Below, in pieces: positions 45,905-57,368 of a DNA stretch of 64,000 bases (within the stretch, counting starts at the first letter, position 1; each line of letters starts with the position of its first letter). Source of the DNA: Saccharina japonica (lineage: Eukaryota; Sar; Phaeophyceae; Laminariales; Laminariaceae). The position numbers and the translations under genes are program-made. The DNA is taken from the NCBI GenBank assembly GCA_008828725.1, contig MEHQ01001114.1:478748-542747 (forward strand), read 5' to 3'. Under the pieces are notes generated by a model. The model saw only the letters and a program-made list of their open reading frames with translations. It was not told the origin of the DNA and ran no database searches.

Positions 45905-46310
45905 AGGTGTTTGTGTGTGTTCCCTTGTTTTTTACCCGTCGACATCCAGCACACCCAGTGCCCGTGCCGATTCTTCATCCTAGAGAGGTACCAGTTATTC
46001 TGTGGTCACAAAACTACGACACAGCGATACTACGCTGCAGTGCAGTACGCAGAGTAGACAGTGCAATGCCGTAGACGAGGGCGACAGGCAAGATCTACTC
46101 TGCTAGCAATCCAGGTGCAAAAAAAAAAACAAAAAAAAACAAGAAGACAAAAAGCGAAAAGGAAAACAAAAAGAATATAACAAAAAAAAAACGCAAATCG
46201 CAAATCGCAAATCAACGAACAATCAAACAACCAAACGAAAACATGACAAATAGAAAGAAAGAAGGTGTCGTGCTTCTCCCAGAGGAGATGCGACACGATG
46301 TCCTGGCATT
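45905..46310 (+). mobile_element. Family F repeat, long copy
   Basis: Near-complete order: GTGTGTGTTCCCTTG, CCCGTCGACATCCAGCACAC, CATCCTAGAGAGGTACCAGT, CAGAGTAGACAGTGCAATGC, TGCTAGCAATCCAGGTGC, an A-rich AACAAAAAG stretch, then GTCGTGCTTCTCCCAGAGGA. Confidence 0.7.
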
Positions 46311-46370
46311 TCATAGTCTTCTGGGTTACTGCCTAGCAATGGATTTCCTCTGTGTCATACGTAGGGTAGC

Positions 46371-46600
46371 GAAGTTCGACCCCAGTCGACGAGGAGGATT
46401 GAAAGGGGTAAAAGCTTCCCGCGAAAACAATCCAAGGCATGTACCGTATACCGTACATACTATATTTTATTTTATTTTATACAGTAATTAGTGGGAAGGG
46501 AGAAGAAGAGCCCACTTTGTGACCCTGGATCTGCGTTACGACTAGAGAGGGAGATACAAAAGAAGGGCGAAGATAATAAATTGGGATTAAATACAAACAA
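46371..46600 (+). mobile_element. SINE body fragment
   Basis: Carries the CTTTGTGACCCTGGATCTGC and GGGCGAAGATAATAAATTGG parts of the SINE body but no tRNA-like head; directly precedes a headed copy. Confidence 0.6.
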
Positions 46601-46625
46601 AAATATCTCGTGACCCCAAGAAGAG

Positions 46626-46995
46626 TCGCCCCGGGGGGCTGTTTATTGTCACACTCTCCGCCTGAGTTCGAATCCCACGTGGGTCATATTTCGACTTTAT
46701 TTGCCAAACATTTAGACTAAGCGGAATCAACTGTTAACAGCTGAGAGCCGCGCATATAGTATCAGCTTGGTTGGGTAGGTGTAATTCGACGCGAGTCCAC
46801 GAGAGAAATTATGGGCTGAAGTCTTCTCTTCTCGCGATAAAAATTCGAGGCCCGAACCGAACCGTAGCGGTGAGGATGGAGAAGCGCTTTATACGTTGTG
46901 ACCCCGGGTCGGAGTTACAAGTACTACTGTTACTAGGGAAAGAGAGAGAAATCAATGGCGAAGGTACTAAATAGGATACAAGGAAAACAAGAGAA
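46626..46995 (+). mobile_element. tRNA-derived SINE, copy 4 (diverged)
   Basis: Head begins GTCGCCCCGGGGGGCTG and has box-B-like GAGTTCGAATCCC; the body is diverged with several small insertions. Confidence 0.7.
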
Positions 46996-47390
46996 CGGAG
47001 AAAATAGTTTTTACCTCTCTCTCTCTAGGGTTGAGGACCCGGCATGGACACTGCACTGCAATGTGTACTGGATATGACGGCCTGTTGACATACGAGTAAC
47101 GGTTCAAAGGGAAGAGCAAACACGCACAACATGTAAGACGGGCACAACCTACACGCGCTTTATAGTACTACTCACTGCTGGAGCAGCCCAGATGCGTTGA
47201 AAGAGATACAAAAAACGAAACGAGAGAAAACAGTAGCCTTTACCGCACCACTGAATTATTATCTAGGATAAAGTATGGAAATCGGGGAATATTTTATTAT
47301 ATACCTTTTAGTGTGGTCGACCAATTTTTCAAAAAAAAAAAAACGCCTGATTTTTTCGAGACAAAGCTCATAAGGGTCGGGGCAGGGACG

Positions 47391-47430
47391 GGGTTGGGGT
47401 TAGGGTTAGGGTTAGGGTTAGGGTTAGGGT
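47391..47430 (+). repeat. Interstitial telomere-like array (GGGTTA)n
   Basis: About six units of GGGTTA/TTAGGG with one variant unit at the left, inside intergenic DNA. Confidence 0.9.
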
Positions 47431-47659
47431 CTAAAGTAGTGATTTCGGCGTTTTTCTAAATTTTCGGTATCATAACACTGGAACCACACGCGGGCCACAA
47501 CCAACCAAGTCCCCGATTTCTATACTGTATCCTATATAATAATTCAGAATTGCGGTAAAGGCGACTCAGAGAAAATAAAAACTTCGGGTTGATTCCGCTA
47601 CTACTCATACATACATTGCTGTAGTAACAGCAGTATAAAAAGCACAATAAATTGTGTAT

Positions 47660-47845
47660 ACAGAGTACAGGACACCAAATAAAAAAACAGGAAATCTGGT
47701 CCAGGCTGGATTTCTTATTCGAGAGAGGGTGCTTTCTACACTAATTTATAATTTCAAGGTTTCGACGGCCAAATTTCATATTATACTCTAAATATCAGCC
47801 TGCCTTTCTTATTAGCCTGTTTCTTGTTCGCCTGTTTCTCAATAG
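47660..47845. mobile_element. MITE-D copy
   Basis: CAGAGTACAGGACACCAAAT start, family core in inverse order to 42005, CAGCCTGCCTTTCTTATTAG end; the last bases are replaced by TTCTTGTTCGCCTGTTTC. Confidence 0.75.
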
Positions 47846-48450
47846 TTACACGCGCTACTACTGGCGCCTGGTGCATAAGATTTCCCCGCTCCGTTACGGC
47901 TGTACCGCTGACCATCTAAGTGGGCAGCCCTGTGCGCTTTGAATCTTCCGCTTTTCTCCCTGCAGAAAATCCCCAAAATCGTCACTTTTTCGACCAAGGC
48001 GTCCCGGAGTGGCGGGGGCTCCCGACATTTAGCAACTAATTCATGCTGAACCTGATTCCGTTGGCATTATGGGGGAACTTGTATGTATATATATTATATA
48101 TTAATACAAACATATATATAAGAATCAGAACCATATATGTTACGCCCAATAAAAACACAGGAATATACAATAGGTTAGGTATGTACCGTAGGTAGCACTT
48201 ACTACGATGGTCCCCCGTAAGATGCCATCCATCAAATCCTGCCGAACCATAAAGTTAGTGGTGGTACGTACTACATACACCTCTCGGCCATGCGATTGGT
48301 CATCTTCGTACATGCGGTAGATGTTACCCCAGCTTTTTTCGGGTGAGTGCGGCAAACAACAACAACAGACAGCTCATCCACTCAGGAGTTCCGGAGTAGT
48401 AAGGAGCTACCCCTGGTAACATGTTGCAACTCTGTCTGCAGCAGCACACA

Positions 48451-48784
48451 CCCCGGTCGACTACTACTGGTCAGCTTCAAAGGCTACTAGCATTGGTACT
48501 CAAGTTGGAATCCCACCTAAGATTGTTACTTTATTTGAAAAAAAAAAAAAGGAACCAATTGCTGAGAGCGCCTTCGTGGCGTGGGTAGGCGGAACCCGAC
48601 GCAAGTCGACGAGGGAAGAAAGTGTTGAAATATTCTCGCGATGAAATTCAAGGCACGTACCGTGGTGGGGAGGGAGGAGAAGCGCCTACTACTTGGTGAC
48701 CCCGGATCTGAGTCACGACTAAAAAAGAGGGAGAGAGAAAAGAAGGGCGAAGTTAATAAATGGGATGGACGAAAAACAAAAAAG
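48451..48784 (+). mobile_element. tRNA-derived SINE, copy 5
   Basis: Head subfamily of copy 3 (TACTGGTCAGCTTCAAAGGC, box-B-like GTTGGAATCCC), followed by an A-run and the common body to GGGATGGACGAAAAACAAAA. Confidence 0.8.
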
Positions 48785-48797
48785 CACGACGAGCATA

Positions 48798-48880
48798 TGA
48801 CGGGGGACCATACATATAATACGTCGTACATACTACGTACTGCTGTTTGTAGTACATGGGACCTACGGTGCAACCAAAAA
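48798..48880. repeat. Family K related fragment
   Basis: GGGGGACCATAC ... GTAGTACATGGGACCTACGG matches parts of 57369-57458. Confidence 0.45.
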
Positions 48881-48939
48881 CCATTCACTTTCACTATTTT
48901 ACCTATTAATACGAGGGTGGTCTTGGGGTGGTCGTTTTT

Positions 48940-49135
48940 TTTTTCGACATCTCACATAATTTTTTGTTCGTTAGGGGGGGGGGGGGTTACTAAAACCAAG
49001 TGAAAATAAAATAAAATAAGGATATTTTTCTTCCATTTTTTTATTTCATCATGTGATCACAACGGTTGCAAAGAACGGTTTTCTATTCCGACCTCTGGGG
49101 GTGTGGTGTGTCGTTTTCTCTTTTTTCTGGACGCC
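48940..49135. repeat. Single arm of the foldback element
   Basis: TACTAAAACCAAGTGAAAAT, CATGTGATCACAACGGTTGC, TATTCCGACCTCTGGGGGTG and GTCGTTTTCTCTTTTTTCTGG follow the order of the right arm of 9744-10073. Confidence 0.65.
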
Positions 49136-49183
49136 CCTGATTAATAACAACATTTATTAATAGTCCCTATTTACTATGATTGC

Positions 49184-49186
<3 letters not shown>

Positions 49187-49219
<33 letters not shown>

Positions 49220-49220
49220 C
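49187..49220. repeat. GTT microsatellite
   Basis: About eleven GTT units. Confidence 0.9.
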
Positions 49221-49615
49221 TTCACATTAAACCCGTTCTTTCTACTCAACCACGTCAGTACACCCAGTCAGTGCCTGTCCTGATTCCCAATCCTAGAGAG
49301 ATAAAAATTCTGTGGTCACAGACTGCTGTGAAACAGAGAAAAAACAAACCCAAAATAAAACACAAATAAATTTGGTCCCCCGTAATAGTACTGTACCTGC
49401 ATTGTTAGGGTGATTAGGGTGATTAGGGTGTATAAAAAGTGCATTTAATGTATTTGTTATTATAGGCAAAGCCCGCGCGCCAAAGAGCGGATTCCATACA
49501 CCGCAGTACTGGTATCTCTCTAGGATGAAGAATCGGCACTAGACACAGCTAGACACTGCTCGATGTTCGACGGGTGGAAAGGACGGTATAATGTGAAGAA
49601 CACACACATATTCAA
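49220..49615. mobile_element. Two family F fragments, convergent
   Basis: Plus-strand head at about 49220-49330 (CTTCACATTAAACCC, TAGAGAGATAAAAATTCTGT) and minus-strand head at about 49505-49615 (GGTATCTCTCTAGGATGAAG ... TAATGTGAAGAACACACACA). Confidence 0.6.
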
Positions 49616-49749
49616 GGGATATACAACACTGCTGAACGTACTTGTGCAGAGTGTCCCCCATTCTCGAAGCAGTGTGGCAAATGGAATATTGATATTCTTA
49701 ATACTACTACGAGCTGGTCCAGCCATAAAACAGATATTCATTCGATCGG

Positions 49750-50440
49750 ACGGTTTGCACTCATTTTAGCATATTTCGGCTCCAAATTTCGCACCGTGAT
49801 TTCTGAGCCCGGAGCGCGTTTGCACATGCTGGAATTTTTGGGGTCCGAGGATATTTCGTCGAGAAATGCCGTGTCGAATAAATCCCGTCGAGTACGGGGA
49901 TATCTCCATACTACGGTCCATACGAATCACCGAAAAAAATGTACGGCGGATGACGCTGATTCGCGGTGTGAACATTCCTTAAGGCATGGAGAAACGATCG
50001 ATATCCTCCCCATCGCCTAACTCGTTGTCTATCAAGAGATATGAGGTGCAGATGATCCGCCATACAAAGTTAAGATATTACGATGAACGACCCAAAATCC
50101 TGATTTCCCAGCTGAATTTATCGTTTTTTTGTCTGATTTTTTCAACACGTGATTCGCATCGCTTTCGTCGACACTCTACCTGGGGCTCCATTTTTGTTCG
50201 ACATTTTTTTCCGGTACTTTTTTGCCAAAATGCCGACCCTACTTTTCTTAAAACGACCATAATTTTGCCAATCTCCTACAAAACAAAATGGAGTCCCAGG
50301 CAATCGCTTCGTTATACTCATAGGAAGCCCCACACAAAATTTCAGTTCGAAATTCGCAAAACTGAGTTGGGAAAAGGCCGGCGAGTACCGCCTCGCGATT
50401 ACAGCTGGACCAGCTCGTACTGCTGCCTGTACTATTAATA
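49750..50440. other. 0.7-kb block of distinct composition, unrecognised
   Basis: This stretch lacks the repeat families that fill its surroundings and has even base composition. ORFs on both strands are overlapping and none matches a family I know. It could be a single-copy remnant or part of a larger element. Confidence 0.3.
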
Positions 50441-50619
50441 CTACTGCTGTGCGTATGAAACGCTTCGGATTTCGTGGTCTCGTCTCTGGCGACGGGGGTT
50501 TAGTCAAAGCAATTCCAACCAATTTACATGGTATTTCATATATTCGAGCCCATTTTCATCTCACGCACCTGTGTCGTACATGGCATTGCATTGGTTGTCT
50601 ACTCTACTTTCTGGATTAC

Positions 50620-50956
50620 CGCCCCGGTGGGCTAGCAGGTAACCACGAAGCCTGTTAGCGTCGAGATCGAGAGTTCGAACGAGCCCCGCTGAGTGCATGC
50701 TCGTAGGGACTTTTTCTTGCAAAACGTATCTTGAATAGCTGAAAGCGCGAGAGCGTGTAGCAAAATTCGATGAAAATCGACGAGGGAAGAAAGTGCTGAA
50801 ATCTTCTCGCGTTAAAAATGCAAGGCAAGAACCGTAGTGGGGGAGGAGGGAGAGGAGCCTACTTTGTGACCCCGGATCTGAGTTACGACTATTAATAGGG
50901 AGGGAGGAAGACGGAAGTGCGAAGATAATAACTGGGATGGGAAAAAACAAACAAAC
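50620..50956 (+). mobile_element. tRNA-derived SINE, copy 6
   Basis: Head GCCCCGGTGGGCTAGCAGGT with box-B-like GAGTTCGAAC, the standard body and a GAAAAAACAAACAAAC tail. A TTAATA micro-insertion at 50889-50898 breaks the conserved GACTAGGG. Confidence 0.85.
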
Positions 50957-50966
50957 GATACCTAGT

Positions 50967-51482
50967 GTGTTCTTCATATTAAATGTTCTTTGTACCGGTC
51001 GACATCCGGTCAGTGCATCCAGTGTCCTTGCCGATTCTCCATTCCACGAGAGAGATACAAGTTATTATTAAATAGTTAGTGGTTCATCACAAAACCACGA
51101 CGCATGCAGAGGTATTTACTTAGCAGTGTTGTTTTCGTTTCATTTCATTTTATTTTTATTGTCCATCGCATCTCCCCTGGGAGAAGCACGACACTTTTTA
51201 TTGTTAGTTGGTCATGTTTTTGTCTCGTTGGTTGATTGTTAATTTGCTTTACTACTGTAGCTGACTGTACTACCGTGTTTATTTTTTCATTCTTTGTGTT
51301 TTCCTTTTCGCTTTTTCTCTGCTTTTCTTACTCTTTGTTCTCTTTCATGCACCTGGATTGCTAGCAGGGTAGGTCTTGCCTGCGTTTCCTGCTCTGTTTA
51401 CTGCACTACAGCGTAGTGCCTCTGTGTCGTAGGTTTGTGGTCACATAATAACTGGTACCTCTCTGGGATGACGAATCGGCAC
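50967..51482. mobile_element. Family F, head-to-head pair
   Basis: Plus-strand head (about 50967-51130) joins an inverse copy of the body (about 51131-51482: TGCACCTGGATTGCTAGCAG, GGTACCTCTCTGGGATGACG). Confidence 0.55.
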
Positions 51483-51499
51483 GGACACCGACTGGGTGT

Positions 51500-51695
51500 G
51501 TGTGTGTTCTTCACATTAAACCTTCCTTTCTACCCGTCGACATCCAGCACACCCAGTGTCCGTGCCGATTCTTCATCCTAAAAAGGTACCAGTTCTGTGG
51601 TCACAAAACGACGACACAGAGATACTACTGTACGCTTGCTGGATGTTGACGGGAATAGAAAGGAAGGTTTAATGTGAAGAACACACACGGCAGTA
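51500..51695. mobile_element. Family F short copy with ~48-bp inverted ends
   Basis: Starts GTGTGTGTTCTTCACATTAA through CCCGTCGACATCCAGC and ends with the complement (GCTGGATGTTGACGGGAATA ... GTGAAGAACACACAC). This suggests family F moves as an inverted-repeat DNA element. Confidence 0.75.
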
Positions 51696-51758
51696 GGCAG
51701 AGCAGGCAATGAAATGCCATGTACGACAGGCACGATCTGCCCATTCTAGTAATCCAGG

Positions 51759-52021
51759 CGACGAATGCTACGATAGAGGTGCACCGTGATTCTTCTGAGG
51801 TCCTCACTTGAGGAGCTCCATACTAATAGTAAGTCACCCTGAAACCGATTTTGCAAGAAACCAAAAGTGCTACGTACCCGACCAAAAATTCCATTAGCTA
51901 GGTATACTATGGAGAATATGGCAACACAATAATAGTGAAAGTCCGACCAATTTGGGTTAAGGCGCCCGATCATTCAGAAACAAAAACAGCAAAAAGTGCT
52001 ACCTCGATCGTAGCACGCGTC
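51759..52021. mobile_element. MITE-A copy 12
   Basis: Complete copy of the subfamily of 12022-12270, flanked by a perfect 4-bp duplication AGGC. Confidence 0.88.
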
Positions 52022-52689
52022 AGGCAGGCATTCATATCACAGGGACAGGAGCGAGAAGTAAACATAACAACAGCAGCAGTCATGTCTGCGTCGTGGTTTT
52101 GTGACCACAGAGCTGGCATTTCTCTGTTCCTATTAATAGTATGAATAATCGGCAACTTACAAATACTGCGTGTGCCGGATGTAAACGACTGGCTAAAATA
52201 CCGGTTGAACGCGAAGGGAGAACACACACAGCCAAGAGAAGGTGTATAAGGTACGCGGACATCATACGGTATAAGTAACAGGGTTCTTGGATCAGGCTGG
52301 ATTCCCAGGTGGTCCCCCCAACCCCCCCCCCCCCCTTTTCCTGACCCTGCTTTTTAGTGAGCCTCTTTCTTGTTTCCTCTGGGGACAAATCTATTTGTTC
52401 CTCATTGTTGGATATCGTAATGTAATACCGGCCCGGTTATCGAATGTACACCCACACGTCACTGGTTGCGCATGCACTTTGGGCTTCCGAACGATATCGT
52501 GCGTACTCTCGCTGGCGGGCACTGACGCCAGGGAAAAAATAAATAAATAAATGTGTTCCGCGACGGAGTTGGGACGTTTCCGCTTGTTATGCCCAACCTC
52601 GTTCGTGTGCGCTTCTTGGTGAAGGCCACGGCAGATTGCACACCTTGTTTTCGGGGTTTCCGGGTCGCTCTTCGTATTTAATAGTCGTG

Positions 52690-53000
52690 TTCAATGAAAG
52701 TCGTGTTTCGAGTGAGACAGTATATTAATTTTCCTTTTCGCTTTTTTTCTTTTTTCTCTTTTTTTCTCTTGCATGCACCTGGATTGCTAGCAGGGTAGGT
52801 CTTGCCTGTCGTATATGGCATTGCATTGTCTGCTCTGCTTACTGCACGTCCTGAGCGTAGTATCTCTGTGTCGTAATTTTGTGACCACAGAAGAACTGGT
52901 ACCTTTTTAGGATGAAGAATCGGCACGGACACTGGGTGTGCTGGATGTTGACGGGTAGAAAGGAAGGTTTAATGTGAAGAACACACACACACACACATAC
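52690..53000 (-). mobile_element. Family F repeat
   Basis: Minus-strand copy: body (TGCACCTGGATTGCTAGCAG, GTCGTATATGGCATTGCATT), TTTAGGATGAAGAATCGGCA, then GTTGACGGGTAGAAAGGAAG and TTTAATGTGAAGAACACACA with a short CA repeat. Confidence 0.7.
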
Positions 53001-53334
53001 ATTAATTTGCCCAAGGAAAGGTCCTTCTCGTTACGCCGCTATTTCGACACGCTGCCTTTCTTTGGCGTAAGGTTGGTTCGTGACTGGCGAGAGAGTGGGT
53101 GTGTGAGGGCATTGCTTCCTTTACAGCGCAATATTGTTGTGGGTTTCTTCAGGTGCGCTGTCTGCACCTACTCGACGGAGGCCTACACCTTGACTTTGTT
53201 TATAAATGCTGTACGAGTATGCAGCAGTGGGTGGTTGGTCGAACTTATCACGAGAAAACGAGTGAAAAAACGAAAACCCCAACTGAATGTTTGCACTATC
53301 ATACACTTGCGGACAGCTACAGTTAGTAGTACTA

Positions 53335-53505
53335 CAGTATAGTAGACCTAATAAGAAACAGGAAATCTGGCCCAGGCTAGAATTCTTATTTGGGAGAGAG
53401 GGTAAATTTCTACAGCAACTTCAAGATAACGACTCCCGATCTGTTTTATTTCCCTATTTCCCTCTACAGTAAATCTCAACCTGGTTTTCCTATTAGCCTG
53501 GTTCT
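53335..53505. mobile_element. MITE-D copy
   Basis: TACAGTATAGTAGACCTAAT start and TATTAGCCTGGTTCTTAT end around the family core; the Mutator-like element begins directly after it. Confidence 0.7.
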
Positions 53506-53514
53506 TATTTTTAA

Positions 53515-54384
53515 GGGCATTAGCCAAAAATAGGTATACCTACGCACTTTGAGCCATATATAGGTACACTGCGTAATGTACACCGGAAACGGCTTCTGGG
53601 CCCGCCTGATATTGGGCCTGCGCTCCATTGTACCTCCAAATGGCTCAAAGTGCGCAGGTACACCTATTATTGACTACTCAATGTGCGTATCACCTATTTT
53701 TGGCTTCAACTGTACCTATAAATGGCTCAAACGACCACCTTTGGCAACTGAAATATAGACAGACGGCCACATCATATGCCGGGACTGTAAATCAGCCGAC
53801 CGTACCAGTACAACCACTGACACTGCGGAGTTATCACGCATTACCTACACGCGAGAAATCGTATCGCGATCAATGCATACGTATTCAGTACGGCACCCCT
53901 CCTACGCACACACATATATACGATGCGGAGAAACAACAATGACAAGTGTTTCCATGCCGTTATGCTGAAAGTACAATGTACGTACCTTAGTGCAGTATAT
54001 AGTAGAAGAAACGTAGGAATATGTATACATGTAAAGAGCAATACCATACGGTTACGAAGGGGTCTAAGTTACACAGCCGTTGGCGCGGTCCGGAACAACA
54101 TTCCATACGTGGCAAACGTGGGTGAATGTGTGGCCGTCTGTCTATATTACAGTTGCCAAAGTGGTCGTTTGAGCCATTTATAGGTACAGTTGAAGCCAAA
54201 AATAGGTGATACGCACATTGAGTAGTCAATAATAGGTGTACCTGCGCACTTTGACCCATGTCTAGGTACAATGGAGCGCAGGCCCAATATCAGGCGGGCC
54301 AGGAAGCCGTTTCCGGTGTACACTACGCCGTGTACCTATAAATGTCTCAAAGTGCGTAGGTATACCTATTTTTGGCTAATGCCC
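53515..54384. mobile_element. Mutator-like element 3 (9-bp target duplication)
   Basis: Ends GGGCATTAGCCAAAAATAGG and its exact complement, arms of ~280 bp, total 870 bp. Flanked by a perfect 9-bp duplication TATTTTTAA. The centre is homologous to 40200-40400 in element 2, so the two share a common non-coding core. No transposase. Confidence 0.9.
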
Positions 54385-54504
54385 TATTTTTAATAGGGGT
54401 CATTTACTACCGGTACTGTATGCAGTGGTTGGTCGAATTTCTCACGACACAACAAGAGAAAAAACAGAAACCCCCAACTGAATGTTTGTACTACACTTGC
54501 GGAC

Positions 54505-54965
54505 AGCTACAACAGTATATCACACCTAATACGAAACAGGGAAGGTGGCCCAGGCCGGATTTCATGTTTGAGGGAGGGCACTTTTCCACACTAAATTCAA
54601 GATAAAGACTCCCGAATTTCTTAATTTTACTCTAAATCTCAACCTGGATTTATTATTTTCCTCTTTTTTAGTAGGTTTCCTGTACTGTATGCAGTGGTTG
54701 ATCGAATTTATCCTGACACAACACGAGACTAAATTACAGAAACCCCAACTGGATGTTTGCACTACACTTGCGGACAGCTATTATACTCGTACACCAGTAT
54801 AGGTCACCTAATAAGAAACAGGAACAAAGCTGGCCCAGGCTGGATTTCTTATTTCAGAGCCGGTGCTTTTTACATTAGTTTCAAGATAACGACCCCCGAA
54901 TTTCTTATGTTCCTCCAGATATTACTCTGGCTTTCTTATTAGGCTGTTTCTTGTTTGGTGTGCTC
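54505..54965. mobile_element. Two consecutive MITE-D copies
   Basis: Copies at about 54505-54690 and 54785-54965, each preceded by the same unit (CACTTGCGGACAGCTA...), also present before the copy at 53335. A larger repeat containing MITE-D was therefore duplicated. Confidence 0.7.
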
Positions 54966-55169
54966 TACTACGGGACATACTGCTGTACAGCATACAGCTA
55001 CCCACCACCAATCACAGCGCACGATATTGAGTCACGTGTGAGGGCGTCGGGTGCACCAGACAGGAGTCGCACGAGGAACCCACCAATAATAACTCAAGAG
55101 GGTTTTCGTCGGCTAGAAGTTGTCAGCCAACACCACCAAAACATCGCAACATTACTTAAAGAAGAAATT

Positions 55170-56226
55170 CTTGCTCTTGGGAAAAGGTAGCCGCCAACGT
55201 CTTGTATGCGGGGAGACTTCGGCAGCCTTTGAGCAACGACGTGAAGGAGTATAAGTGTCTTTCCTGCTTAGTGCTTTCCGAAACTGTGTACTACCTGGTA
55301 CCAGGTACGTATTAGCCGCTGGTATCCGCCAACAGCCATAACATCGGCGGGGTGCCCGTTCCCCTTGTCGGGTGGTGGGTTCGACGTTCGGCGGGTACCC
55401 GTTAGTGGCGGGTTCCCCGCGGGGTTCAGGTCTAGTAAGACATGTTCCTACAGTTAGTACAGTACAGGACACCTAATAAGAAACAGGAAATCTGGCCCAG
55501 GCTGGATTTCTTGTTTGAGAGAGGGTGCTTCCCACACTAATATCAAGATAGCGATTCCCGAATTTGTTATATTCCTCTGAATCTCAGCCTGGCGGTCTTA
55601 TTAGTCTGTTTCTTATTGAATGCCCTCTACTGTGCTATTTTCCTCTAAATCTCAGCCTGGCGGTCCTATTAGCCTGGTTCTTATTGAATGCCCTGTACTA
55701 CGGTGGTCTTAATAGCCTGGCTGTTATTTAATGTCCTGTAACAGGGCATTCAATAAGAGCCAGGCTAGGGAATAAGACCGTCAGGCTGAGTTTCAGAGGA
55801 AAATAACAAATTTGGGAGTCGCTATCTTGAAATTAGTGTAGGAAGCACCCTCTCTAAAAACAAGAAATCCAGCTTGGCCCAGATCTCCTGTTTCTTATTG
55901 TTTAATAGGTGTATTAGGTGTCCTGTACTGTACTAACTGTAGGAACATATATATCTTACTACACCTGAACCCCGCGGGGAACCCGCCATTAACGGGTACC
56001 CGCCGAACGTCGAACACATTACCCGACAAGGGGAACGGGCACCCCGCCGATGTTATGGCTGTTGGCGGATACCAGCGGGCTAATACGTACCTGGTACCAA
56101 GTAGTAGACAGTTTCGGAAAACACAAAACAGAAAAGACACTTATACTCCTGGACGTCGTTGCTCAAAGGCTGCCGAAGTCTCCCCGCATACAAGACGTTG
56201 GCGGCTACCTTTTCCCAAGAGCAAGG
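55170..56226. repeat. ~1.06-kb palindrome with MITE-D centre
   Basis: Outer arms of ~300 bp (CTTGCTCTTGGGAAAAGGTA, GCCGCCAACGTCTTGTATGC, ACAGCCATAACATCGGCGGG) are closely complementary. Inside lie facing MITE-D copies (about 55455-55640 and 55770-55935) and extra MITE-D end pieces around 55640-55740. No flanking duplication was seen. Confidence 0.88.
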
Positions 56227-56229
56227 TAT

Positions 56230-57110
56230 TAAAAATCCGTCCTTTCTCGACATGACGGGTGGCAAAACAGGGTCCACAGGCATGAGTAATCAAACTGCAT
56301 AGGGGTGGTCATGGAACAGAGCACAAAAACAGGCGGTATCGGGGTGCCTGCACCGCCACTACAGCAGGCTTGGGTGGATGACACGCCACCACAGCGTAGG
56401 GCGACAGAATGCGCCATCTTCCCTGAACGAGTCGTAGGCTGGTGGTGATGCTGCCGTGGCGGGGAAAGTAGTACGAAGTGTTCTGGTGCAAGGAAGAATG
56501 GAGGCTCGTCGTACGAGAGGAAACAATCACCGACACCCGACGTCAAGCTGGGCGGCAGCGAGGAAGACGTGGGACAGGGGAGTACCCACCCGCCGCTAAA
56601 TCGTAGAGCGGCAGGGCTCGTCACTTCCCCCAACCCGTCTTGGCTGTGTGATACTGAGCTGCTGTGGGGGGGGGGCAGCACAACAGCAGGCTAGGTCTGA
56701 CATCAGGCCATGCACGCGAGACGGTGTGGGGATGTGGAGGAGGTGTTCGCGCTGGTCGAAACGGAAATAAAAGAAAAGTGACTCCTGCTCGTACACGACC
56801 TGTACGCACACGAATACGAGTCGGACGACGGCAAGGATTAAGGCACGACGGTGGGGAAAATGACACTACAGCGAGAGAAGCGGAGATATACCGTAACGGC
56901 GAAAGGTGGTGAAGCACGGCGTTCGACCGGAGGAAGCTCATGGCTTTTCGTGCGGTAGTGACGTGTTAATTACTCGACTTCTTTGTAGTTCCCCTGCTGC
57001 AAGTCATGTCGATCATTATGACTTTCAAAATCCAGGACAAGCACCCCCCACTTTTGAGCAACGGCCTGATGATGATGATCTAAGTTTCTTGTTATATTTT
57101 ACCCGCTTAT
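56230..57110. other. GC-rich stretch, no recognised gene
   Basis: Overlapping ORFs on both strands between 56230 and 56940 (longest 150 codons, minus). No family resemblance, and proline/arginine-rich shadows dominate. Possibly decayed coding DNA. Confidence 0.3.
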
Positions 57111-57368
57111 CAAATACCTGGTACCCGGGTATTTTTTACGGGTACCCGGAAGACTAGAGGCGAGTGTACATACCCCTTTGAGTAGCGGTGGTTCCACTGG
57201 GTAACTGGCACAACGATTATTGGAGAATATTGTATGGGCCGCGGTTGGGATGTCCAACACCAGACATTCCGTGCCAGGTATACGTCGATATTATCACAGC
57301 AAAATAAGTAGAACATTATTGTTCGTCGAAACAAAGCCTCACTGGTACGACCACGGGGTGGGCTAATG

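Noticed and set aside
47391-47430. Chromosome end
   Set aside because: Ordinary intergenic DNA and repeats continue on both sides, so the array is interstitial.
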